A stretch of 64,000 bases of DNA from JAGTVG01 sp942491935 (GTDB taxonomy: Bacteria > Bacteroidota > Bacteroidia > Cytophagales > Cyclobacteriaceae). Position 1 is the stretch's first letter, and each line of letters opens with the position of its first letter. The notes under the pieces are model-generated. The model was not told the origin of the DNA, made no database searches, and saw only the letters and a list, made by a program, of their open reading frames with translations. The position numbers and the translations under genes were made by a program. Positions 56,847-64,000 of the stretch are shown one piece after another. The stretch is taken from positions 62,001-126,000 of the forward strand of contig CALOCZ010000034.1 in assembly GCA_942491935.1 (NCBI GenBank), in the 5' to 3' direction.

Positions 56847-57533
56847 TTAGGATCCATTTCGCAAATTTTCAAGTTTATTATCCGTATATGCAATATCTGT
56901 AAATTTTACATCACAACCTTCTCCCATCGGTGATTGCGATAAAAATCCTATGTGTATGGAATCTTTTGTTTCCACATGGAAGTACCTCACAAAGTGCCAG
57001 TATTTTCCATCCAGGGAATAGTGAAATACACATGCCTTTCCCAAACCTGAAACGCGGAGGAATACTGTAGATCCACTTATGACCGAACTGTTGGCATCAT
57101 CTGATATTTCACGCGTTACTACTGAAACTACCATGGGTTCTTTTTGGGGTGAATACTCAAAACACAATTTAGCCCAGTGGGTTTCATTTGCATATAATAT
57201 CAGCACTCCTGCATCATAGTCCGAATTAAAATTCACATGAACTTTGGCAGATAATTGAAAATATCCATCAGGCCTAAAAACTGCTCTCGGGGCATTTAAT
57301 ACTATATATTCTCCCCTGGGATCAATAAACATATCCGTTTTAGGACCGGATTGTATATCCAAAGCCCCAGATTCATAATTGAAGCTAATGGGATTTTCAA
57401 TCCAATCTAACTTTTTGGGAAGTGATTCAACAGTAAAGGAAGTTATTTCTTGTGCCATAGAACCAATACTTATAAAAAGTCCAAATGCTAAAAGGCAAAC
57501 ACGATTCAACATGCTATAGAATATTTTATACAT
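56847..57533 (-). CDS. DUF1349-family secreted protein
   Basis: A 228-residue protein with a signal peptide (MYKIFYSMLNRVCLLAFGLFISIGSMAQ) and a concanavalin-like DUF1349 fold: FNYESGALDIQSGPKTDMFIDPRG, DYDAGVLILYANETHWAKLCFEYSPQ, and DGKYWHFVRYF. Such proteins often bind or modify carbohydrate. It is the first gene of the minus-strand set with DUF1080 and GH29, divergent from a PadR regulator. No catalytic residue is assigned. Confidence 0.85.
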   Translation of the reverse strand: MYKIFYSMLNRVCLLAFGLFISIGSMAQEITSFTVESLPKKLDWIENPISFNYESGALDIQSGPKTDMFIDPRGEYIVLNAPRAVFRPDGYFQLSAKVHVNFNSDYDAGVLILYANETHWAKLCFEYSPQKEPMVVSVVTREISDDANSSVISGSTVFLRVSGLGKACVFHYSLDGKYWHFVRYFHVETKDSIHIGFLSQSPMGEGCDVKFTDIAYTDNKLENLRNGS

Positions 57534-57658
57534 AATTAGTTACAAAATTGATGATGTGCAATGAATTTCAAGGAAAAGGAAGATCTGAAATATAGATTTG
57601 TCCATGTTAAATAGAATGGCATAACCTACATCATAAATAATATTTTTAAAAAAAACTA

Positions 57659-57688
57659 TTGACATTCCAATTTATATTATTACATTTG
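57659..57688 (+). promoter_or_regulatory. Promoter of the PadR gene
   Basis: TTG (57659-57661), a 19-base spacer and TACATTTG (57681-57688), an exact match to the Bacteroidota pattern TTG-N19-TAnnTTTG. The PadR ATG is 31 bases further at 57720, so transcription should begin near 57695. Confidence 0.75.
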
Positions 57689-57719
57689 TACTATACATCT
57701 TGTTTAATACTACTTGTTT

Positions 57720-58091
57720 ATGAAAAATGATGTTAATTACAGGAATGAATTGCTAACGACCTGGGAAGACACCTATAAAAAGGGTCAACTGACTTTATGG
57801 ATTTTCCTGGCCTTAAAAGATGGCCCTAAATATGTCAATGAGATACGGGATTTTATTCTGGAGTATTCTGAGGGAACAATTTCATGTGAAGAACAGAGTC
57901 TGTACAGGGCGCTCAGGAAATTCAAACACCTTAAGATTGTAGGTTTTTCCAGCGGCAAGGGGCACAAAGGACCTGACCGCAAATATTATGACCTTACAGA
58001 AATTGGTGCAGATATTCTGTCAGAATTTATTTCAAGAAATATAAAGTTGTTTTTTAACAAGAAATTAGTTGAATTGATGAACCTAAAATAA
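57720..58091 (+). CDS. PadR-like transcriptional regulator
   Basis: A 124-residue winged-helix protein. Residues 18-90 form the PadR fold: KKGQLTLWIFLALKDGPKYVNEIRDFI, CEEQSLYRALRKFKHLKIVGF and GPDRKYYDLTEIGADIL. No separate ligand domain is present, which is normal for the short PadR type. ATG at 57720 is used rather than TTG at 57714. A membrane protein gene follows after 7 bases; PadR plus small membrane protein pairs are frequent and may be autoregulated. Confidence 0.85.
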   Translation: MKNDVNYRNELLTTWEDTYKKGQLTLWIFLALKDGPKYVNEIRDFILEYSEGTISCEEQSLYRALRKFKHLKIVGFSSGKGHKGPDRKYYDLTEIGADILSEFISRNIKLFFNKKLVELMNLK

Positions 58092-58098
58092 TTATACC

Positions 58099-58518
58099 AT
58101 GAAATTTATAACCAAAAATCTTGTCGCATATGCAGCATTATTGCTGGTCTACTCACTGATCTTCAGATATACCCTTAGCAGTCTTCTGGAAGCAGAAAAA
58201 TTTATTCTGGCAATGGTTTCAGGTGTTATCTATGGTGTTCTGATCTTCTTTACCGCATGGATACTGGGTAAGGCACATACAATTAAGAAATTTGTTTTTG
58301 ATGCAGGCTTAGGATTCAATGTAACCACTTATATTGTATGGGGTTTAGTATCGGAACTCTGGTTTATATTTGGATTTAATTCTAAATATGAATCGATCAA
58401 ATCTGTACATTATGCTTTGATTATATGGGGAGTATTTCTGGTATTACATTTCTTTATATATTGGCGGCTACGCAGTAAAACCATAAAAGGTGTACTGAAA
58501 TCAGAAATTTTCGATTAA
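58099..58518 (+). CDS. Small integral membrane protein paired with PadR
   Basis: A 139-residue protein with about four membrane helices (roughly 8-26, 35-56, 72-93 and 105-124). No family is recognised. It starts 7 bases after the PadR stop, so it is very likely coregulated with it. The role is unknown. Confidence 0.6.
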   Translation: MKFITKNLVAYAALLLVYSLIFRYTLSSLLEAEKFILAMVSGVIYGVLIFFTAWILGKAHTIKKFVFDAGLGFNVTTYIVWGLVSELWFIFGFNSKYESIKSVHYALIIWGVFLVLHFFIYWRLRSKTIKGVLKSEIFD

Positions 58519-58611
58519 TGATTAGCATTTCTCTATTCCGACTGGTTTAATTCCCGGACCCTGCCCATTAATGCTTAAATGGATAGCCCTATTCAGGCAG
58601 CAAATCAATAA

Positions 58612-59750
58612 TCATTCCCCCGGCTTTAATATAATCTGAAGTGATTTATCAGGCTCTGTGAGGAAATTTTCAACAAGCATCCTTCGTGTATCCCTGACCT
58701 CATCAAATTGTATAATTAGACTGCTTCGCGGAAGGAGGTCCACCTTTTCACGGGTATCGAGATCTATCATATGAAACAGAAAATCAGAATTATTTTTCAG
58801 ATTATAGTAAGACCTCCCCTTGTTATCTTTAAAAAATGCGCTTGAAACCTCAATTGAATTATAAAAAAGTGGTTCTACAAACCTCTTTGGGCCAAGCACC
58901 ATGTTATTGAACCATACAGCGGTTCTGGCATCATCCAATGCTCCTCTTATTCCTTCTGCAGACCTTGTTTCAGCAAAAACAAGCGTAACTGGTCTGTGAT
59001 CAACCCTGGATCCTTTCTCAAAAAAAGATTCAGTAGAATGTATGTCAGAGTTGCTCATCATCGCCAGATTATTGTCCAGACACCACTGAAATGCTTCAGG
59101 GTACCACTCACCAGAATTCGCTACTTCAATTCCTTTAATCCAACCCTTTTCAATCAACTCTTTATGAACATCATAGATTTGTATGCCTTCCGGAGCCTGG
59201 GATGACCATCCCGGATGGTTCCAGAATACGAATCCACCCTGCTCATTGGCTTCTTTAAGCGCATTCATATAATCCTTACGCTGATGGTCAATACTATCCA
59301 TAAAATTTGATGGTGTTGCAGTTGTATGCTTTAACCTGATCAATTCAGTTTCAATTGCAGAAGCATCCTTTATAAATATGCCATTCAGATGACCAGGAGG
59401 CATTTGTCTGGTGATCTCAGTTCCCTGTATAACAATGATATCACGTTGGTCTCCATGGGGTTTTGCAATTTCATATCCAGCATTGTGTTTCACCGGGATA
59501 TATTCTTTATGTGGTTGATATTCAATATGGTCAGTTATAGATATTGCATCATAACCCATTGTCCAGGCTTCTTCCACCCGGATCGTAGGCCAAACATTCC
59601 CATCTGAAAAAACTGTATGTATATGAAAATCACATTTCAGGGTCTTAAATTCAAGTATATCCGGTACGATCATATCTTTTCGGACGATTTGTGCCGGCTG
59701 GAAATGCTTATTATTACAATCAATAAGGTTAAAAAAAATACCCTTTTCAT
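58612..59750 (-). CDS. PHP-domain phosphoesterase (Sb-PDE-like), frameshift in the signal peptide
   Basis: PHP-superfamily metal phosphoesterase. The main frame (58612-59673) has the PHP motifs CDFHIHTVFSDG, SITDHIEYQPH, QGTEI, WNHPGW, NSDIHS. Its N-terminus is completed upstream: a start at 59750 reads MKRVFFLTLLIVIISI as a signal peptide and, after restoring one T in the T-run near 59702-59704, continues FQPAQIVRKDMIVPDILEFKTLKCDFH, with an Ala-Gln cleavage site. This resembles Bacteroidota secreted Sb-PDE phosphodiesterases. Either a true loss of export or a consensus error. Lies in the GH29/SMP-30 region. Confidence 0.85.
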
Positions 59751-59967
59751 ATGGCCGATATTTAATGCTAAGTAAGAAAAATGATTTGAAAGTAAATCTT
59801 CAGGTAAAAATAGGATCAAAAAGTTAAACGCGATTAATATAATTAAAATTTCTACATTCAATTAATAATTTCAAACCAGGTCGGTTTTTAAGAAATAGCA
59901 TACCCACAAATCAGACGTCAGTCAGGCAGGTTTTATAATACGATCTTAGAATGTTAAAACAGCAACC

Positions 59968-60981
59968 TTAGTTTAAATTCAGGCGGAGCAGAAACATATC
60001 GGCAGTTATATAAAGCGTTTTTTCATCTGCATCAAAAGCACAATTTGCTGTAGCCTGAGTAGTCCTTATTGTTCCCAGATGTTTCCCTTCCGGACTTAAT
60101 ACCCATACACCTCCAGGACCGGTGGCAAAAAGGTATCCCTTTTTATTTACTTTCAGTCCATCCGGAAGCCCCTTTTCCTTGCCAGCCTTATCTGTCGCAT
60201 CAAAAAACACCCGTCCCTCACTTAAATTTCCATCCGCCTGAACATCATAGACCATCCACAAAGCCTTATCAGGATCGGAATTAGCAACATATAATTTCCT
60301 TTCATCCGGTGAAAATGCAATACCATTCGGCCGGGAAAGTTTGTCTGTAATCAGGTTTACCTGCCCGTTAGGAGACAGCCTGTAAACCCCCTGAAAGTCA
60401 ATTTCCTTAGCCGGATCGTTGACATTCCCTTCCAAGCCATAGGGAGGATCTGTGAAATACAAATCTCCATTGCTATGATAACATGCATCATTCGGACTAT
60501 TCAATCTTTTCCCCTCGAACATATCAGCCAGGGTCACGTACACTGGTTTAGGATTATTAAGAGAAGCATTCATTGAAGCTACCCGCCTGTCACCATGCTG
60601 ACATAATACCAGTGCTCCATCAGGACTTAATAAAAGACCGTTTGACCCGGGCTCTCCCGTGTTACGTTCTGTTCCGGTATAACCAGAAGGTTCGAGGTAA
60701 ACCGAAATACTATCTTCCTGACTCCATTTATAGACCCTATTGGGCGGTATATCTGAAAACAACAGGTAATTCCCCTGAGAAACCCATAGTGGCCCTTCAG
60801 ACCATTCAAATCCTTCAGCGATCACTTCAATAACCGCGTTTTCAGGAATTATCTGATTGATTTCCTCATCGATACGATCGATTGAACCGATGGTTCTTAC
60901 AGTTTCCATATTATCCTTGGTATTGCAGGAAAGGAATAAGAAAATGATTAAAAATGATGGAAATAATTTGATTGTAATCAT
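59968..60981 (-). CDS. SMP-30/gluconolactonase-family lipoprotein
   Basis: A 337-residue lipoprotein (LFLSC, Cys19) with an SMP-30/LRE beta-propeller: EGFEWSEGPLWVSQGNYLLFSDIPPNRVYKW (about 55-85), NTGEPGSNGLLLSPDGALVLCQHGDRR, LNSPNDACYHSNGDLYFTDPPYGL, and SRPNGIAFSPDERKLYV. The Glu and Asn/Asp metal positions of this family are visible in EGPLW, SPND and RPNG. It likely opens a sugar lactone or a related substrate in the periplasm. It follows the three short GH29 genes by 35 bases, as the last gene of their operon. Confidence 0.9.
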   Translation of the reverse strand: MITIKLFPSFLIIFLFLSCNTKDNMETVRTIGSIDRIDEEINQIIPENAVIEVIAEGFEWSEGPLWVSQGNYLLFSDIPPNRVYKWSQEDSISVYLEPSGYTGTERNTGEPGSNGLLLSPDGALVLCQHGDRRVASMNASLNNPKPVYVTLADMFEGKRLNSPNDACYHSNGDLYFTDPPYGLEGNVNDPAKEIDFQGVYRLSPNGQVNLITDKLSRPNGIAFSPDERKLYVANSDPDKALWMVYDVQADGNLSEGRVFFDATDKAGKEKGLPDGLKVNKKGYLFATGPGGVWVLSPEGKHLGTIRTTQATANCAFDADEKTLYITADMFLLRLNLN

Positions 60982-61016
60982 GATTTATGTTTTAAAATTA
61001 TAAGAACTATATACAT

Positions 61017-62003
61017 TTAATGCCATAAGGATTCCAGCAGTTTCTTATCTGCGGTTCGCATCGTGCCCTCAGGAGATAAAGCACAATTAAGGACCAGGTT
61101 TGCCTCATGGCGTTCTGAAAGCTCAAGCCAACGGAATATACGTTCCTTCTCCGGGCATGTCTCATCATTATCATGCCAATACCAGTTCCCGGGATTATGT
61201 TTTCCATGATCTTTCCCAGAGAGGTTCATGGTTATCTCAAGAGGAAAGTAGGATTCATTTCCTTTCCAGTCCCAGAATTTTTCATCAACCACAAAATAGG
61301 AAACAATAACCCCACATCGAGCATCCACCGGATGCAATGGTACACCAACGAAGTCGGTTGTAGGATGATTCAGCACCATGCATTCGGGTTGCCAGATCTT
61401 AATATTTGAATATAAATAATCCATTTTCAACCGGAAGGCGCCTTCATTTCTCCATGCCAGCACAAAGTCGGTTGGAGACTGGTCCCATCCACTGGATTGC
61501 TTTCCCCAAAATCCATCAAACCACAACTCAACGATCTCCCCATAATTGTTCAGGAGCTCTTCTACCTGACGGAGTATAAGTTCTGCGAACCGATCATCAT
61601 CATTATAATATGATGAGTAATAATCCAACAAGGAATAATATAAGCCAAGTTTTAATCCATTTTTAGAACATTGTTCAGCCAGGATATCTAGGATATCCCG
61701 ATTGAAAGGGGTATTCATAATATTATAAAAACTATGCTGAGTATTCCAGTTGCAGAATCCATCATGATTTTTGGCTGTGAAAACACAATACCGCATCCCG
61801 GCATCTATAAGGGTATTAACCCAGTCCTCCACATTTAAATTTTCAAGTGTAATAATCGAGGGATCCAGGGAACCGTTACTGGACTCAACATCATAAAAGG
61901 TATTTATACCAAGAGTAAACCTGGCCCCGAATTTGTACTCCATCCATTTCTTTTGAGCATTTGTAAGTCCTTTCGTCGGACTAATGGTGGTCCTTTTCTG
62001 CAT
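61017..62003 (-). CDS. Short GH29-like protein, copy 1 of the array
   Basis: GH29 (alpha-L-fucosidase family) catalytic domain only, about 328 residues with no signal peptide and no C-terminal beta domain. ATG at 62003 is preferred over TTG at 62009. The nucleophile D is kept (ELWFDGFW, D165 numbered from 62009) but the first His of the family (FIHFG position) is Thr (FTLG) and the first of the HH pair is Asn (KNHDGF). Substrate or activity may have changed. Follows copy 2 with its start two bases from the copy 2 stop. No catalytic prediction beyond the family. Confidence 0.8.
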   Translation of the reverse strand: MQKRTTISPTKGLTNAQKKWMEYKFGARFTLGINTFYDVESSNGSLDPSIITLENLNVEDWVNTLIDAGMRYCVFTAKNHDGFCNWNTQHSFYNIMNTPFNRDILDILAEQCSKNGLKLGLYYSLLDYYSSYYNDDDRFAELILRQVEELLNNYGEIVELWFDGFWGKQSSGWDQSPTDFVLAWRNEGAFRLKMDYLYSNIKIWQPECMVLNHPTTDFVGVPLHPVDARCGVIVSYFVVDEKFWDWKGNESYFPLEITMNLSGKDHGKHNPGNWYWHDNDETCPEKERIFRWLELSERHEANLVLNCALSPEGTMRTADKKLLESLWH

Positions 62004-62005
62004 GT

Positions 62006-63022
62006 TCAATTGGTTTCGAATTTTAACAATACCTTTTCATCTTCCGGTCGCAGCCTACCATTGCTCATCGGCCCTACATTCAAGACAAGATTGGCTCCTA
62101 ATTTTTCTGCGTTTTTCCGCCAACTTCTGATTTTCCACTTTTTGGCAATTGATTTATCAGATCGATGCCAGTACCAATTTCCATCAATATGAGGTCCTTT
62201 TCCTTTCTGTGAAAGGGTGGTTTCGATCTGTAATGGAAGAAAAACATCATTTCCCAGCCAATTCCAGATGTTGTTGTTTTTCTCAAGATCTTCCCCTTTC
62301 TCTGCGGCACGACCGTCAACAGGAAATAAAGGCAATCCCCTGAACAGCCTGGTCGGATTATTAAATATCAGACAATCACTTTGCAGGGATTTGCAAAAGT
62401 TATATATATAGTCCCATTTCCATCGGAAAGCGCCCTCCCTTCTCCAGTTCCTGATAAACTGTTCAGATGGAACAGCGAAACCATCTTCTCCCTTCCAGCC
62501 AAAATCCTGCCTGTGCCAGAAACCATCGAACCACAACTCTACCAGGGGCCCATATTCTGTAAGAAGTTCCTCAAGCTGATTAAGGATATACTCATTATAG
62601 ATTTCATCGTTAAGTTCATCGTTAAAAATGTGATTGTCCCAAAGGGAATATGAGAACCCAACTTTCAAGCCATATTTCACTGCGCTATTCACCAACTCAG
62701 AAAGAATATCCGTTTTGAAGGTTGTATATTGAACGGAATAGTTCGTGTACTTACTTGGCCAATTACAGAAACCATCAATGGATTTTGCAGTCAGAACGAT
62801 ATACTTCATCCCTGCATTTTTTGCCGTCATACACCATTGATCAGTATCTACAGATTCTGGATTAAAACTATAAAGGGGCAGGTCCCCCATACTTTTCTCA
62901 ACATCGTTGAAAGTATTTATCCCAAAATGTACGAACATGCCAAATTTGAGGTTAAGAAATTTCTTCTGAGCCTCTGAAGGCAGGACTTCAGTATTATCCT
63001 GATCACTAGCAGCGGGCTTCAC
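62006..63022 (-). CDS. Short GH29-like protein, copy 2 of the array
   Basis: 338 residues, GH29 catalytic domain only. H32 (FVHFG) and the nucleophile D166 (ELWFDGFW) are kept, but the HH pair of KHHDGF is replaced by Ser-Ile (KSIDGF, 81-82). This removes both sugar-binding His residues of the Thermotoga enzyme. Starts three bases after the stop of copy 3. Similar to copies 1 and 3 in length and architecture, so these three arose by tandem duplication. Function uncertain. Confidence 0.8.
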   Translation of the reverse strand: MKPAASDQDNTEVLPSEAQKKFLNLKFGMFVHFGINTFNDVEKSMGDLPLYSFNPESVDTDQWCMTAKNAGMKYIVLTAKSIDGFCNWPSKYTNYSVQYTTFKTDILSELVNSAVKYGLKVGFSYSLWDNHIFNDELNDEIYNEYILNQLEELLTEYGPLVELWFDGFWHRQDFGWKGEDGFAVPSEQFIRNWRREGAFRWKWDYIYNFCKSLQSDCLIFNNPTRLFRGLPLFPVDGRAAEKGEDLEKNNNIWNWLGNDVFLPLQIETTLSQKGKGPHIDGNWYWHRSDKSIAKKWKIRSWRKNAEKLGANLVLNVGPMSNGRLRPEDEKVLLKFETN

Positions 63023-63025
63023 AAA

Positions 63026-64000
63026 TTAGTTATTTAAATTTCGTAAAACATCTTCATCTTCAGCCCTTATCTTTCCCCGATAATCCGGACCAACATTCAG
63101 CAAAAGGTTAGCTTTAGCTGTTTTTGCTCTATTCAAATGATTCAGGACATCATCTTTCGATAATACTGAATGGTCCCACTCATGCCAAAACCAATTACCG
63201 GACGGGAATCTTTGATTGCCCTTGGTTGACATTGTAGTTTCTATCTGTAATGGCATATATATGTCTTTCCCAAGCCAGTTCCATATTTTCCTGTCATTTT
63301 CAAGATTGGTATACCTTTCTCCAGTTCTTGCATCCACCGGAAAAAGAGGTAACCCTTTATATGAACCGGTCGAGTTATTCATCACAAGACAATCAGGTTG
63401 CAGGCTTTTAACAAAATTATAAATGTGATCCATTTGCCATCTGTAAGCCCCTTCCATTCTCCAGGCATTTATAAAATTCTCATCCCGTTCTTTCAAATCG
63501 ATAGAAACATCGCCATCTTCCTGTTCTTCTTCAGCGATCCCGGTCCAGCCACTCCGTTGTCTTGTCCAGAATCCATCGAACCAAAGTTCAACCACCGGCC
63601 CGTACGATGTCAACAACTCTTCAAGCTGGTTCTTAATAAAATCCAGGTAATGCCACTCATCACTATTAACATATGCTTCATGCTGGTCCCAGAGCGAATA
63701 GTAGAATCCAACTTTCAAACCAGATTTTTCGCAGGAATTTACAAGAGAAGCAATAATATCACGTGAGTAATTGCTTCTATCAATAGTATAATCTGTGTAT
63801 TTGCTCGGCCACAGGCAAAACCCATCATGATGCTTACATACAATAACAATATATTTCATACCTGCCTCCAGGGCAGTCCGGCACCATTCCATCGTATTTA
63901 ATTCGGCAGGATATACTCTGTACGGATCCAGTGTACCATCACTCCATTCCTTATCATAATAGGTGTTGATACCGAAATGAATAAACATGCCAAATCCCAG
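63026..64000 (-). CDS. Short GH29-like protein, copy 3, 5' end outside the window
   Basis: The frame continues past base 64000 (LGFGMFIHFG), so the start lies beyond the right edge. The visible 320 or so residues have all family positions: His in FIHFG, HH in KHHDGF and the nucleophile D in ELWFDGFW. An acidic insert (EEEQEDGDVSIDLKERDE) lies between about 155 and 175. Most conserved of the array; likely active on fucose or a close sugar. Confidence 0.85.
   Translation of the reverse strand: MGFGMFIHFGINTYYDKEWSDGTLDPYRVYPAELNTMEWCRTALEAGMKYIVIVCKHHDGFCLWPSKYTDYTIDRSNYSRDIIASLVNSCEKSGLKVGFYYSLWDQHEAYVNSDEWHYLDFIKNQLEELLTSYGPVVELWFDGFWTRQRSGWTGIAEEEQEDGDVSIDLKERDENFINAWRMEGAYRWQMDHIYNFVKSLQPDCLVMNNSTGSYKGLPLFPVDARTGERYTNLENDRKIWNWLGKDIYMPLQIETTMSTKGNQRFPSGNWFWHEWDHSVLSKDDVLNHLNRAKTAKANLLLNVGPDYRGKIRAEDEDVLRNLNN

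Noticed and set aside
1..64000. tRNA, CRISPR, insertion sequence or prophage genes
   Set aside because: Looked for cloverleaf ends, regular spaced repeats, transposase and integrase motifs; none seen.

Overview
The window is chromosomal DNA of a Bacteroidota bacterium; the order cannot be fixed from the sequence alone. It is AT-rich, with PD40/OmpA envelope proteins, a TamL-type lipoprotein, lipoproteins carrying short lipoboxes, TTG and GTG starts with little Shine-Dalgarno signal, and promoters of the TTG-N19/20-TAnnTTTG type. All large genes fit this group, and no phage, integrase, transposase, CRISPR array, rRNA or tRNA was seen.

Layout. 1-4.2 kb: a MORN-repeat protein cut by the left edge, purC, a STAS protein, RNase Z and a queuosine-precursor transporter. 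4.2-4.86 kb: a gene-poor stretch with a perfect 11-bp inverted repeat. 4.86-9.95 kb: a TrmH-type methyltransferase divergent from tamL with almost no spacer, then a PAP2 phosphatase, pcm and an unknown gene. 9.97-18 kb: a TlpA-like lipoprotein, gatB, alaS, an M23 peptidase, a MerR regulator and dprA. 18-26.1 kb: metH behind a SAM-I riboswitch, then ppk1 and gyrB, both broken by many one-base indels. 26.4-32.9 kb: a CoA-binding protein, an ECF sigma / anti-sigma-like / Spy-like / beta-barrel operon, an APP1-domain protein, a barrel protein, an OmpH-like protein and a rhomboid protease. 33-35.2 kb: a sugar porter and a thioredoxin-glutaredoxin/GroES pair. 35.5-43.2 kb: four OmpA-family genes, three of them large paralogues with an N-terminal domain, PD40 propeller, CRD and OmpA domain, the middle one a pseudogene born by tandem duplication. 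43.2-46.1 kb: xylBA. 46.1-49.5 kb: DHFR and rplM-rpsI-rpsB-tsf. 49.6-54.6 kb: RluA, Nudix, DinB, TM2, DUF2752, proA, proB. 54.6-64 kb: a glycan/carbohydrate region with one full-length GH29 fucosidase, DUF1080 and DUF1349 proteins, a PadR/membrane pair, a PHP phosphoesterase, an SMP-30 lipoprotein and three catalytic-domain-only GH29 paralogues.

How it fits together. Most of the window is housekeeping. The accessory signal lies in the OmpA/PD40 cluster, the sigma-factor envelope operon and the right-hand GH29 region. The xylose isomerase, xylulokinase and sugar porter suggest pentose use, and the GH29, DUF1080 and SMP-30 genes suggest breakdown of fucose-containing or related glycans. No SusC/SusD pair is present inside the window.

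A caution. Frame breaks in gyrB, ppk1, xylA and the PHP gene mostly sit in homopolymers and look like consensus errors, densest at about 22.85-25.4 kb. The broken OmpA paralogue also has a point nonsense mutation and looks truly decayed. No clearly new system was proven; the best candidates for follow-up are the OmpA/PD40 cluster and the short GH29 array.
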